Source: HKCCE3408 sp039183205
GTDB lineage: Bacteria > Pseudomonadota > Alphaproteobacteria > Rhodobacterales > Rhodobacteraceae
Assembly (NCBI GenBank): GCA_039183205.1
Contig: JBCDBR010000004.1
Location: 92,065-156,064 of the forward strand
Length of the DNA stretch: 64,000 nucleotides
Reading direction: 5' to 3'
Translations under genes and position numbers: made by a program
Part shown: in pieces, positions 8,236 to 17,094 of the stretch
Position numbering within the stretch: position 1 is the first letter of the stretch
Layout: every line of letters starts with the position of its first letter
The notes under the pieces: model-generated
Seen by the model: only the letters and a program-made list of their open reading frames with translations
Database searches by the model: none
Told to the model about the DNA's origin: nothing

Positions 8236-9273
8236 TCAACCTGCGGCACCGTGATAGTGCCGCGCGTATCGTGGGCCGAGCGAGGTGAGGATCTCATAGC
8301 CGATTGTGCCCGCCGCCTCAGCGAGCGCATCGATGCCGTGGGTCTCATTTAGAATGTCAAGAAAGTCGGGATCATGGTCGCATTCCGTGACGTCCACACC
8401 CATTAAGTCCATCGACACGCGGCCGGCCAGCGGACAGGCACGATCACCATCCCAAAGGGCTGCGTAGTCCGACATTGCACGGATGAGGCCATCGGCATAT
8501 CCACTTGAAACAGTGGCAATCCTGCGCGTCCTATCTGCTGTGAATGCGGCGCCGTAACCGACCGCCTCGCCCGGTTCGATCCTGCGAATTTGCACGACAG
8601 GCAGACGCAGTCGTAGCACCGGTTCCGCTGCTGTGAATGGAAAGCCACCATAGGTGCCAATCCCAGGCCGTGTGAGATCAAAATGATAATCCTCACCCAG
8701 GAGCGCACCCCCCGTGGCCGCCAGCGATAATGGCGCGGACGCACCCGCCGTCAGCGCATGAAAGGTGGCAAGTTGGGCGGCGTTTTGCGGATGGTCGGGC
8801 GCGTCGGCACAGGCCAAATGGCTCATGATAAGGCGCGGGGCCACGTCGGCACGGATCGCGGCCCAATCGGCCGGCTCAAGTCCCAAACGGTTCATCCCGG
8901 TATCCAGCTGAATGCCGTAGGCGTGGTCCGGCAGCTCGGCAAGGTGCCGTCTGACCTGATCGATGGAGTTTAACATCGGAACCAGGTTGGCGGCGCGAAT
9001 GGCTGCGGCATCGCCTGCCATATGACCGCCGAAGACGCAGATCTCCGGGCCCTCGCCCAGCACTGCCCGCGCCGCGGCGCCTTCTTCGGCGACAGCCACG
9101 AAAAACGTGCGCGCCCCGGCTGCGGCAAGGGTAGGGGCCACTTGCTGAACGCCCAAGCCATAGGCATCCGCCTTGATCACCGCGCCGCAAGTTGCACGGC
9201 CAGACGTCTTGGCCATGGCTTTCCAATTGCGCGCGATCGCGCCCAGATCGATATGAAGCTGCCCGGTTGCCAT
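8236..9273 (-). CDS. alr: Alanine racemase
   Basis: PLP-dependent conversion of L- to D-alanine for peptidoglycan. The 345-residue protein has the PLP lysine in the AVIKADAYGLG motif (Lys34), a TIM-barrel N-terminal domain with QLDTGMNRLGL, and a C-terminal beta domain with GRVSMDLMGVDVT that provides substrate contacts. Slightly shorter than the typical 355-370 residues but no core motif is missing. It lies 41 nt downstream of dnaB and 90 nt upstream of the PqiA-like gene. Confidence 0.95.
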   Translation of the reverse strand: MATGQLHIDLGAIARNWKAMAKTSGRATCGAVIKADAYGLGVQQVAPTLAAAGARTFFVAVAEEGAAARAVLGEGPEICVFGGHMAGDAAAIRAANLVPMLNSIDQVRRHLAELPDHAYGIQLDTGMNRLGLEPADWAAIRADVAPRLIMSHLACADAPDHPQNAAQLATFHALTAGASAPLSLAATGGALLGEDYHFDLTRPGIGTYGGFPFTAAEPVLRLRLPVVQIRRIEPGEAVGYGAAFTADRTRRIATVSSGYADGLIRAMSDYAALWDGDRACPLAGRVSMDLMGVDVTECDHDPDFLDILNETHGIDALAEAAGTIGYEILTSLGPRYARHYHGAAG

Positions 9274-9314
9274 GTCCCGTTGGTCCTTCAGCGCGCGCCC
9301 GGCGTCAAGCAGGC

Positions 9315-10793
9315 TCAGCGCTGTGCAGCCTGCCAGTCTCGCGCGAGATTGCCGAATTTTGTGAACTTACCCTCAAAGCTTAGCTCAATGGTGCCGATAG
9401 GCCCGTGACGCTGTTTGCCGATGATGACCTCTGCTTTGCCATGCAGGCGGTCCATGTCCTCTTGCCATTTCGCCATCGCTTCGAGGTTCTCTTCACCCGG
9501 TTTTTCGCGTTCTCGGTAATATTCGCCGCGATGGACGAACATCACCGTATCGGCATCCTGTTCGATGGAACCTGATTCCCGGAGATCGCTGAGCTGTGGG
9601 CGCTTGTCTTCGCGTTGCTCGACTTGGCGGCTAAGCTGGGACAGGGCGATCACCGGGATGTTCAATTCCTTCGCAATTGCCTTGAGGCCTTGCGTGATCT
9701 CAGAAATTTCGTTCACGCGGCTGTCTTTATTCGTGTTCGCACGTAGCAATTGCAGATAATCCACGATCAATAGATGCAGCCCCAGCGGAGATCGCTTGAG
9801 CCGCCGGGCCCGGGCCGCGACCTGCGCGATGGGTAGCGCGGGCGTGTCATCGATATAAAGCGGACAGGTTTCAAGTTCCTGCGCGGCAGCGAGATAGCGT
9901 TTGAATTCGTCTTGGTTGAGTTCGCCCTTCCGGATCAGTTCCGAGGGTACTTCGGCCGATTCCGACAAAACCCGCTGCGCCAATTGCGCCGCCGACATCT
10001 CAAGGCTGAAAAAGCCGACGACGCCGCCATCGGATGCCGTCCCCGGCTCGGTGCCTTTGCGGAACGCCTTGGCCACGGCAAAGGCAATGTTTGTCGCAAG
10101 TGACGTTTTGCCCATCGACGGCCGGCCGGCCAAGATCAAAAGATCAGAATTGTGCAGACCGCCCAGTATCTTATCGAGATCGGTCAATCCCGTGGACAGG
10201 CCCGCGAGCTTACCGGATCGGTTATAGGCGGCTTCAGCCGATTCGACCGCATCGGTCAGCGCTGACAGAAACGGAACAAAGCCGCGATTGGTCGTGCCGC
10301 TGCCAGCAAGCCGGAAAAGTTCGCTCTCGGCGGTCACGATCTGTTCGTCCGGCGTGGTGTCCTCGCGCGCGGTCATCGCCCGATCCGATACGCGACGGCC
10401 CAAATCGATCAATTCGCGGCGCAAGGCCAGATCATAAATCAATCGCGCATAATCCTTTGCGGCCGTTGTAGCCACTGCCGAAAGCTGCATCCGCAACAGG
10501 TATTCCGCGCCGCCAAGGGTTTGGAGCCCGGTATGGTCGGCCATGACCGTCTTTAGCGTGGTTGCATCGGTTTGCTGGCCGCTTGCGATCCGGTGGGCCG
10601 CTTTGGCAAATATCTCGCCATGGACCGGGTCATAGAAATGCGCCGGTTTCAGCTGCACCTCGTCAATGCGGTCCATAATGTAGTTGGATGACAGAATTGC
10701 ACCCAGAAGCTGTTGTTCTGCCTCAATATTATGGGGCAATACGGTAACGTCTCCGGCCTCGGCCGGATGTGTTGTCGGTGCCATGGTGTTCAT
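9315..10793 (-). CDS. dnaB: Replicative DNA helicase DnaB
   Basis: DnaB is the hexameric 5'-3' helicase at the replication fork. The 492-residue protein has the N-terminal primase-interacting helical domain starting at PHNIEAEQQLLGA and a RecA-like ATPase domain with Walker A GRPSMGKTS, Walker B LLIVDYLQLL, an SQLSRQVE motif and the C-terminal DLRESGSIEQDAD segment. The start at 10793 has GGGGAG 7 nt upstream. No intein is present, since the helicase motifs are uninterrupted. Confidence 0.96.
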   Translation of the reverse strand: MNTMAPTTHPAEAGDVTVLPHNIEAEQQLLGAILSSNYIMDRIDEVQLKPAHFYDPVHGEIFAKAAHRIASGQQTDATTLKTVMADHTGLQTLGGAEYLLRMQLSAVATTAAKDYARLIYDLALRRELIDLGRRVSDRAMTAREDTTPDEQIVTAESELFRLAGSGTTNRGFVPFLSALTDAVESAEAAYNRSGKLAGLSTGLTDLDKILGGLHNSDLLILAGRPSMGKTSLATNIAFAVAKAFRKGTEPGTASDGGVVGFFSLEMSAAQLAQRVLSESAEVPSELIRKGELNQDEFKRYLAAAQELETCPLYIDDTPALPIAQVAARARRLKRSPLGLHLLIVDYLQLLRANTNKDSRVNEISEITQGLKAIAKELNIPVIALSQLSRQVEQREDKRPQLSDLRESGSIEQDADTVMFVHRGEYYREREKPGEENLEAMAKWQEDMDRLHGKAEVIIGKQRHGPIGTIELSFEGKFTKFGNLARDWQAAQR

Positions 10794-10964
10794 GACCGCT
10801 CCCCTCGTTTTTATTGTCTCGCGGATCAGGTTCGGACGTCGTAGGCCAAGCCGCTTGTTAGGGTCAATGAGGATATCCTGTGGACATCGCAGAAAAATCA
10901 CCGCGCTGGTCGCACCATATCACGATGCTGGCAGTGTGACGACCGCTAAATATGGGTCTTCCAC

Positions 10965-11639
10965 CTAGGCTTGGTGGGGCGACCAGGTGTCGGGGTCAGT
11001 GAGATACCGCGCGACCTCGTCCAATGTGTGGGTGTCAAAATCGGCTCCCCGGCGCGCCTCGGCCAGCACATCGGCCCAGCTGCACAGATAGTGCAACTCC
11101 ACGCCGGCCGCGTTGAGGGTCGGGATCGTTTCAGGAAAGATGCCGTAGTAAAAGATCACCGCGGTATGGCCGCATGTCGCACCGGTTTTCCGGATCGCAT
11201 CGACGAATTTCAGCTTCGACCCACCGTCGGTTGTGAGGTCTTCAACCAGCAAGACCCGCGCGCCCTCCCGCATCTCGCCCTCGATCTGCGCATCGCGACC
11301 ATAGCCTTTGGGCTTTTTGCGCACATAACTCATCGGCAGCGCCATCCGTTCGGCGACCAGCGCGGCAAATGGAATACCGGCCGTTTCGCCTCCGGCGATG
11401 TTGTCGAAGGCCTCAAGCCCGGCATTGCGCATCACGGTGCAGGTCATGAAATCCATCACGCTGGCGCGGATCCGGGGGTAGGAGATTAGCTTGCGGCAAT
11501 CGATATAGGTCGGCGCCTGTTTTCCGCTGGCCAAGGTGAACGGGGATTTTGCATTGAAATGTACGGCTTGAATGTCGAGGAGCATACGTGCGGTGAGTTG
11601 CGCGATCGTGGCGGCGTCAGGGTAGCTCGACGGGATCAT
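10965..11639 (-). CDS. pyrE: Orotate phosphoribosyltransferase
   Basis: PyrE joins orotate and PRPP to give orotidine monophosphate in pyrimidine synthesis. The 224-residue protein carries the PRPP-binding motif VLLVEDLTTDGGSK and, upstream, YVRKKPKGYGRDAQIEG typical of the long alphaproteobacterial PyrE. Its ATG at 11639 overlaps the pyrC stop as ATGA, so it is translationally coupled to pyrC; this decides the start over the frame opening at 11651. Confidence 0.95.
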   Translation of the reverse strand: MIPSSYPDAATIAQLTARMLLDIQAVHFNAKSPFTLASGKQAPTYIDCRKLISYPRIRASVMDFMTCTVMRNAGLEAFDNIAGGETAGIPFAALVAERMALPMSYVRKKPKGYGRDAQIEGEMREGARVLLVEDLTTDGGSKLKFVDAIRKTGATCGHTAVIFYYGIFPETIPTLNAAGVELHYLCSWADVLAEARRGADFDTHTLDEVARYLTDPDTWSPHQA

Positions 11640-12676
11640 TGAACGCTCCAATATAGCGGGTGGCCTGGATCGAAGATGGTGATTTCATCTTCTGGTAAGG
11701 TCAGTTTGGCCGGGTAAGCCACGGGTTCGGCATGTTTTTCTAGTGTGATCGTCGCATCGTTTAGCGCCCGTCCGTAATGTGCCGGACCGTGGAGCGCGGC
11801 AAAGCCCTCCAATTTGTCGAGCGCGGCTTCCTCTTCAAAGACATGGGCGAGGCAGGCCATGGTCACCGGCGCGGTGAAACATCCCGCGCATCCACAGGCG
11901 ATTTCTTTGGCGGCATCGAAATGCGGGGCGCTGTCCGTGCCCAGAAAGAACCGCGTGTCGCCGGACGTCGCCGCAGCGCGCAGCGCGTCCCGATGCGTCG
12001 CGCGCTTGGCCACCGGAAGGCAATAGTAATGCGGTCGGATCCCGCCGACCAAAAGATGGTTGCGCGTGATCATCAAATGATGCGTCGTGAGCGTCCCGGC
12101 CATCGGACCCGGCGCCTCTGAGACAAACGCCACGCCATCGGCGGTGGTGACATGTTCAAGCGTGACGCGCAATTCAGGAAGCTCGCGTTTCAACGGGGCA
12201 AGGATGCGGTCGATAAACACAGCCTCTCGATCGAAAATGTCGACCTCTGGGTCGGTCACTTCGCCATGAATACATAAGGGCAAGCCAATCTCTGCCATGG
12301 TTTCAAGTAGATGTCGGACGTTCTTCATGTCGCGCACACCAGAGCCTGAATTGGTTGTCGCCCCGGCTGGGTAAAGCTTTACGGCCGCGATCAACCCATC
12401 GGAAAAGGCAGCGGCCATATCGGCCGGATCGGTCGTTTCGGTCAAATAAAGCGTCATCATCGGCTCAAAATCCATGCCCTCCGGCAGGGCGCGCAGGATG
12501 CGGCTGCGATAGGCTGCGGCATCCGCTGCCGTGACCACCGGCGGCACCAAGTTGGGCATGATGATGGCGCGGGCAAAATGCCGCGCGGTCTCAGGGAGCA
12601 CGGCCTCCAGGACGGCGCCATCGCGCAAATGCAGGTGCCAGTCATCGGGACGGCGCAGGGTGAGACGCTGTGTCAT
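11636..12676 (-). CDS. pyrC: Dihydroorotase, class II
   Basis: PyrC closes N-carbamoyl-aspartate to dihydroorotate. The 346-residue length and DWHLHLRDG start are those of the E. coli-type class II enzyme. The first two zinc ligands are in HLHLRDG near residue 14; the carbamylated lysine is in AVKLYPAGATTNS near residue 100; further His ligands are in CIHGEV and LEHVTT. It forms a two-gene operon with pyrE and is divergent from the urease operon. Together with the pyd-type locus at 47-54 kb the window holds both pyrimidine synthesis and degradation genes. Confidence 0.96.
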   Translation of the reverse strand: MTQRLTLRRPDDWHLHLRDGAVLEAVLPETARHFARAIIMPNLVPPVVTAADAAAYRSRILRALPEGMDFEPMMTLYLTETTDPADMAAAFSDGLIAAVKLYPAGATTNSGSGVRDMKNVRHLLETMAEIGLPLCIHGEVTDPEVDIFDREAVFIDRILAPLKRELPELRVTLEHVTTADGVAFVSEAPGPMAGTLTTHHLMITRNHLLVGGIRPHYYCLPVAKRATHRDALRAAATSGDTRFFLGTDSAPHFDAAKEIACGCAGCFTAPVTMACLAHVFEEEAALDKLEGFAALHGPAHYGRALNDATITLEKHAEPVAYPAKLTLPEDEITIFDPGHPLYWSVQ

Positions 12677-12810
12677 GGTCTCGGGCTACACCGCGGCTTC
12701 GTCTGCGACAAGGCGCCGAGTGCCCAATTCTTGTGCAAGCGACGGGGTTTGCCCGCAAATCCAGCGCGGCCGGCTTGCCTATCGCCCGGGCCGCCGCCTA
12801 GGGTCTGGCT

Positions 12811-13629
12811 ATGTTAGATGCGCGCAGCGACATGCCGCGGCTGCAACGGATGCAGGGCCGTGCGACGGTGCGGCTCGCCCGAGGGCGGCTGATCGATCTG
12901 GCCCAGCAGGGGGCTGCCAAGGCGATGCTGCCGCGTATTCACACGCCGGGCGTGCAGCCCGTGCCGGAGGTGGTCTTTTTGAACACTGCCGGCGGCGTGA
13001 CCGGTGGCGACCATCTGGAGACAACGCTCGGTATTGAGGACGGACACCTGGTGGGCACGACCCAGACCGCAGAGCGCGCCTATCGCGCGCGGGATGGCGT
13101 GGCGAATGTCTCTGTCCACTTGCAGGCCGGTGCCGGTGCAACCCTGGCTTGGTTGCCGCAAGAAACCATTCTCTATGACGGCGCCGCGCTGCATCGACAG
13201 ACCACAGCCGAGCTTTCAGCTGGGGCGGAATTGATCCTTGCCGATAGCTTCGTTTTGGGCCGGATTGCGATGGGTGAGCAGGTGCGGCGTCTCACGTTGC
13301 GCGATCGTCGCGATATTCTGGTCGATGGCCGCCCGGTCGTTATCGACCCTTTGATGCTGCATTCAGCCGATCTGACGCGGCCGGGCGCTGCGGGGCTGGG
13401 CGAGGCGCGGGCGCTTGCAACCGTGCATCTGATTGCACCTACGGCGGGCGACCGGCTTGACCGCCTACGCGCCATCTTGCCAAGCGATGGCTCAGCGGCG
13501 GCGTCGGCCTGGGATGGCCGGCTGTCGATGCGCGTAATGCATCGCGACCCGGCTGTTTTGCGTGCCACGCTCGCGCGCGCTCTGATAGGCCTGACAGGCC
13601 GGCCCTTGCCCCGGGTCTGGCCGCAATGA
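12811..13629 (+). CDS. ureD: Urease accessory protein UreD
   Basis: UreD (UreH) is the scaffold that docks on the urease apoenzyme and recruits UreF and UreG for nickel insertion. The 272-residue protein has the conserved LNTAGGVTGGD segment near residue 60, then TTQTAERAYR, AWLPQETILYDGA and the Arg/Gly-rich middle typical of the family. It is the first gene of the operon, 10 nt ahead of ureA, and divergent from pyrC. The ATG at 12811 has no strong Shine-Dalgarno; a start a few codons later (MPRLQRM) is possible. Confidence 0.94.
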   Translation: MLDARSDMPRLQRMQGRATVRLARGRLIDLAQQGAAKAMLPRIHTPGVQPVPEVVFLNTAGGVTGGDHLETTLGIEDGHLVGTTQTAERAYRARDGVANVSVHLQAGAGATLAWLPQETILYDGAALHRQTTAELSAGAELILADSFVLGRIAMGEQVRRLTLRDRRDILVDGRPVVIDPLMLHSADLTRPGAAGLGEARALATVHLIAPTAGDRLDRLRAILPSDGSAAASAWDGRLSMRVMHRDPAVLRATLARALIGLTGRPLPRVWPQ

Positions 13630-13639
13630 CGGAGACGAT

Positions 13640-13942
13640 ATGAACCTCACCCCCCGCGAGAAGGATAAGCTGCTGGTGTCGATGGCGGCCATTGTCGCGC
13701 GCAATCGGTTGTTGCGCGGCGTCAAGCTGAACCACCCCGAAGCCATTGCTTTGATTACAGATTTTGTTGTCGAAGGCGCCCGGGATGGGCGGTCGGTCGC
13801 GGAGCTGATGACCGCAGGCGCAGAGGTGGTTCAGGCCGATCAATGCATGCCGGGCGTTCCTGAGATGATCCATGACGTCCAAGTTGAGGCGACCTTTCCC
13901 GATGGCACGAAGCTTGTCACCGTGCACCACCCGATCCGATAG
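13640..13942 (+). CDS. ureA: Urease subunit gamma
   Basis: Smallest structural urease subunit. The 100-residue protein is a close match to the family throughout: MNLTPREKDKLLVSMAA, then RGVKLNHPEAIALI and a C-terminal HHPIR. UreA, UreB and UreC form the (alpha-beta-gamma)3 enzyme that hydrolyses urea to ammonia and carbamate. It is followed 9 nt later by ureB. Confidence 0.97.
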   Translation: MNLTPREKDKLLVSMAAIVARNRLLRGVKLNHPEAIALITDFVVEGARDGRSVAELMTAGAEVVQADQCMPGVPEMIHDVQVEATFPDGTKLVTVHHPIR

Positions 13943-13951
13943 GAGCAAGCC

Positions 13952-14257
13952 ATGATCCCCGGAGAGATACGGCCCGCCGAGGGGCTAATTACGCTAAATG
14001 CGGGTGCCGAGGCGGTAACGCTGAGGGTTGCCAATACCGGCGATCGGCCCGTGCAGGTCGGCAGCCATTACCATTTTGCCGAGACCAATGCGGCGCTTGA
14101 ATTCGACCGCGCCGCCGCGCGCGGGATGCGCCTTGATATCGCGGCCGGAACTGCGGTCCGATTTGAGCCCGGCCAAAGCCGCGATGTCCAGCTTGTGCCT
14201 TTCGGCGGCAAGCGCGAGGTCTATGGGTTCAACCAGGCCGTGATGGGGAAGCTGTGA
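13952..14257 (+). CDS. ureB: Urease subunit beta
   Basis: The 101-residue beta subunit, starting MIPGEIRPAEG and carrying the family motif VGSHYHFAETN near residue 32 and GGKREVYGFN near the end. It is preceded by AGGAGC. Unusually, about 405 nt separate it from ureC; see the entry for that stretch. Confidence 0.97.
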   Translation: MIPGEIRPAEGLITLNAGAEAVTLRVANTGDRPVQVGSHYHFAETNAALEFDRAAARGMRLDIAAGTAVRFEPGQSRDVQLVPFGGKREVYGFNQAVMGKL

Positions 14258-14454
14258 TATCGTTGCGGCCAGCGCCCCGGCCCGTTGTTTCGGCGCGCTT
14301 TATGGTGCCGTGCCACCCCGACCGCTATGCTGTTTGGGGCCGTGCAAACGCAGCCGTAGGGGCGGAGGGGTGCCAGTGTCGCGCCATCGGCCCGCGAGAT
14401 ACCGGCGCTGTGCTGCCCGGATTTGCCACCCAGGCGAGGCGCTTGGATGGGATA

Positions 14455-14541
14455 TCACCACCAACCGCGGGATTGGCCGTACCAGGCGAGGATGATGAAA
14501 GTCGTCGGAATGGCATGGAGCCAGAATGCTGTGGTGCTCAT
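14455..14541 (-). CDS. Possible 28-residue membrane peptide inside the urease operon
   Basis: A short minus-strand frame that reads MSTTAFWLHAIPTT, then FIILAWYGQSRGWW and a TGA stop. GAGG lies 6 nt before its ATG, and the product has one hydrophobic segment flanked by aromatic residues, like known small membrane proteins. It is antisense to the urease transcript. The evidence is only the ribosome site and composition; chance occurrence is quite possible. Confidence 0.25.
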   Translation of the reverse strand: MSTTAFWLHAIPTTFIILAWYGQSRGWW

Positions 14542-14601
14542 AATCGGCCTCAAGAATTAACGGGTTTCGTCTCAATACCGGTTGAAACCTGCAAAATGGC
14601 T

Positions 14602-14621
14602 AACGCAGCGTACGCTGCGTT
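14602..14621. repeat. Perfect 20-bp palindrome upstream of ureC
   Basis: AACGCAGCGTACGCTGCGTT is its own reverse complement and ends 41 nt before the ureC ATG. It could be an operator for a dimeric regulator, or fold as an RNA hairpin in the ureB-ureC message. Confidence 0.6.
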
Positions 14622-14662
14622 CAGGCCGTGTTAACGTTCGATCCATCCAGAAGGCTTGTTCC

Positions 14663-16372
14663 ATGCCCACCCAAATCCCCCGTGCACAATATGCTGATAT
14701 GTATGGTCCCACGACCGGGGACCGCGTGCGGCTTGCGGATACCGAACTGATCATTGAGGTTGAACGCGATCTCACCACCTATGGCGAAGAGGTCAAATTC
14801 GGCGGCGGCAAAGTCATCCGTGACGGGATGGGACAATCGCAGGTCACACGCGCGGATGGGGCCGTCGATACCGTCATCACCAATGCGCTGATCGTCGATC
14901 ACACCGGCATCTACAAGGCCGATATTGGCCTCAAAGACGGGCGCATCCACAAGATCGGAAAGGCCGGGAATCCGGATACGCAACCGGCTGTGGATATCAT
15001 TGTGGGGCCTGGGACAGAAGCGCTTGCCGGAGAGGGAAAAATCCTGACAGCAGGCGGGTTTGACGCCCATATCCACTTCATTTGTCCACAGCAGGTCGAC
15101 GATGCCTTGCATTCCGGTGTCACCACGATGCTCGGCGGGGGTACCGGGCCGGCGCATGGGACGCTCGCCACGACCTGCACGCCGGGGCCCTGGCATATCA
15201 GGCGGATGCTTCAGGCCATTGACGCGGTTCCGGTCAATATCGGGTTGTCGAGCAAGGGCAATGCCTCGCAGCCGGCGGCGTTAGAGGAAATGGTGCGCGC
15301 GGGCGCGTGTGCGATGAAACTGCATGAGGATTGGGGTACGACCCCCGGTGCGATCGATTGCTGCTTGACCGTGGCCGATCAGATGGACGTCCAAGTGATG
15401 ATCCACACCGATACGCTCAACGAATCTGGCTTTGTCGAAAACACGCTATCGGCAATGAAGGGCCGAACGATCCACGCGTTTCACACCGAAGGGGCGGGCG
15501 GCGGTCATGCGCCGGACATCATGAAGGTGGTGGGTTACGACCATATCCTGCCATCCTCGACCAACCCGACCATGCCCTATACGGTCAACACGCTCGAAGA
15601 GCATCTCGACATGCTCATGGTGTGCCACCATCTCGACAAAGCCATCCCCGAAGATGTGGCCTTTGCCGAAAGCCGCATTCGCAAGGAGACCATCGCGGCC
15701 GAAGATATCCTGCACGATATGGGCGCGTTTTCGGTCATGGCCTCCGACAGCCAGGCGATGGGCCGCGTGGGCGAGGTGATCATCCGAACCTGGCAGACGG
15801 CCGACAAGATGAAGAAACAGCGCGGCGCATTGGCCGATGAGACCGGCGACAACGATAATTTCCGTGTCCGGCGCTACATCGCAAAATACACGATCAACCC
15901 GGCCATCGTGCATGGGATGAGCGCCGAGATCGGCTCGGTCGAAGAAGGTAAGCGGGCGGATCTATGCCTCTGGAATCCGGCCTTTTTCGGTGTGAAGCCC
16001 GAAATGGTGTTGATCGGAGGCTCCATTGCGATGGCGCAGATGGGCGATCCGAATGCGTCTATCCCGACCCCGCAGCCGGTGCATTCGCGGCCGATGTTCG
16101 GCGCGATGGGTCGCGCGCTGGAGCAGGCGTCCGTCACCTTTGTGAGCCAAGCGGCTCAGTCAGAGGGGATCGGCGCGGCACTGGGGCTTCGCAAGGCGAC
16201 GACCGCTGTCGAGAACACGCGAAACATAGGGAAATCTGATATGATTCTCAATGGTATGACACCCGAAGTTCATGTCGATCCAGAGACCTACGAAGTGCGC
16301 GCCGACGGAGAGCTTTTGACCTGCGAGCCGGCGGACGAACTGCCCATGGCACAGCGGTATTTCCTGTTCTGA
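14663..16372 (+). CDS. ureC: Urease subunit alpha (catalytic)
   Basis: UreC holds the dinickel site. The 569-residue length is normal. Visible motifs: YADMYGPTTGDRVRL at the N-terminus, nickel ligands in DAHIHFICP, the carbamylated lysine in AMKLHEDWG (Lys219), VMIHTDTLNE, the HTEGAGGGHAPD loop, and the mobile-flap region MVCHHLDKAIPEDVAF with its catalytic His. The start at 14663 (MPTQIPRAQYADM) has GAAGG 8 nt upstream; the longer frame reads through the palindrome and is unlikely. Confidence 0.97.
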   Translation: MPTQIPRAQYADMYGPTTGDRVRLADTELIIEVERDLTTYGEEVKFGGGKVIRDGMGQSQVTRADGAVDTVITNALIVDHTGIYKADIGLKDGRIHKIGKAGNPDTQPAVDIIVGPGTEALAGEGKILTAGGFDAHIHFICPQQVDDALHSGVTTMLGGGTGPAHGTLATTCTPGPWHIRRMLQAIDAVPVNIGLSSKGNASQPAALEEMVRAGACAMKLHEDWGTTPGAIDCCLTVADQMDVQVMIHTDTLNESGFVENTLSAMKGRTIHAFHTEGAGGGHAPDIMKVVGYDHILPSSTNPTMPYTVNTLEEHLDMLMVCHHLDKAIPEDVAFAESRIRKETIAAEDILHDMGAFSVMASDSQAMGRVGEVIIRTWQTADKMKKQRGALADETGDNDNFRVRRYIAKYTINPAIVHGMSAEIGSVEEGKRADLCLWNPAFFGVKPEMVLIGGSIAMAQMGDPNASIPTPQPVHSRPMFGAMGRALEQASVTFVSQAAQSEGIGAALGLRKATTAVENTRNIGKSDMILNGMTPEVHVDPETYEVRADGELLTCEPADELPMAQRYFLF

Positions 16373-16434
16373 CCCTTGCCTCAGCGCGGCCGCGCCGTCA
16401 TGAATGGCCACAGAATGCCTGGAGGAGAGACATC

Positions 16435-17094
16435 ATGAGACATGCGCTAAGCCCGGTCATCTTTGGCCTTATGGTAACCGCGGCTGTCGCGGAATGCCCG
16501 ACAACCTTGGCGGATGCGTCTCACGGGGTATTTGTCGATTTCGATGGCTATGTGGTGCGCTATGACCGCCGTGCAGATGGCGCGGTTGAAGAGCTGGAAT
16601 TCGATAGCGCAGATGGAACCGGATACCGCTACATCAGCCAGCACGGCATCTTGGTGCTCGAATCGTGGGAAATGCAGTTCGGCGCCCTGATGGACGGCAC
16701 GCATGAGATCATCACCTACGATGTGCCCTTGCCGGCGTCGATTTCGCCCAACATGACCTACGCGTCGACCACGACCGTGCAATACGGCTCTGACGCACCC
16801 TTTACTGAGCCGTTGCGCATCATGGCTGGGGCGCCGCAAACCCAGGTGATCGGCAATTGCACGATGAACGTGCTGGAGGTGCAGATGCATACGGGCGCAC
16901 CTGGCGTCGAATATGTCAGCAATTTCATATATTTCACCGCGCTTGGCTTTGGTGTGTTTGTCGGTGGCGGCGATTTGGGTGCCCCGCCGGATATGTACCC
17001 GGCCACGTATATCGGCACCGTGCCGCCAACCTATGGGGCCGATGGCGCACCTGCTTCGGTGGCTCCGGCCGCGCCCGCCCAGGCCACGAAATGA
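16435..17094 (+). CDS. Exported protein of unknown function in urease operon
   Basis: A 219-residue protein with a clear signal peptide (MRHALSPVIFGLMVTAAVA, cleavage about residue 19). The mature part is beta-rich and acidic, with two Cys (CPTT just after the signal and GNCTMN near residue 141) that could pair in the periplasm, and an Ala/Pro-rich tail. It lies 62 nt after ureC, and its stop overlaps the ureE start as ATGA, so it belongs to the operon. Rhodobacter capsulatus also has an unassigned gene (orf136) between ureC and ureE; whether they are related cannot be told here. I do not recognise the family. An exported protein among cytoplasmic maturation factors is unexpected. Confidence 0.75.
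   Translation: MRHALSPVIFGLMVTAAVAECPTTLADASHGVFVDFDGYVVRYDRRADGAVEELEFDSADGTGYRYISQHGILVLESWEMQFGALMDGTHEIITYDVPLPASISPNMTYASTTTVQYGSDAPFTEPLRIMAGAPQTQVIGNCTMNVLEVQMHTGAPGVEYVSNFIYFTALGFGVFVGGGDLGAPPDMYPATYIGTVPPTYGADGAPASVAPAAPAQATK

Larger units (their letters stand above)
14258..14662. other. 405-nt gap between ureB and ureC
   Basis: No recognised gene lies here, although ureB and ureC are usually nearly adjacent. One plus-strand frame is open from a GTG overlapping the ureB stop (14254-14634, 126 codons), but its composition is odd (many Cys and Arg, no recognisable fold) and I do not call it. A 28-codon minus-strand frame (14455-14541) has a good ribosome site and a hydrophobic product. 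A perfect 20-bp palindrome lies at 14602-14621, shortly before ureC. The stretch could be a degraded gene, a small-protein locus or a regulatory insert. Confidence 0.5.

Noticed and set aside
14254..14634. 126-codon plus-strand frame coupled to the ureB stop
   Set aside because: GTG overlap is suggestive, but the product is rich in Cys, Arg and Pro, has no recognisable fold, and the 3' end runs through the palindrome. Kept only as a note in the gap entry.
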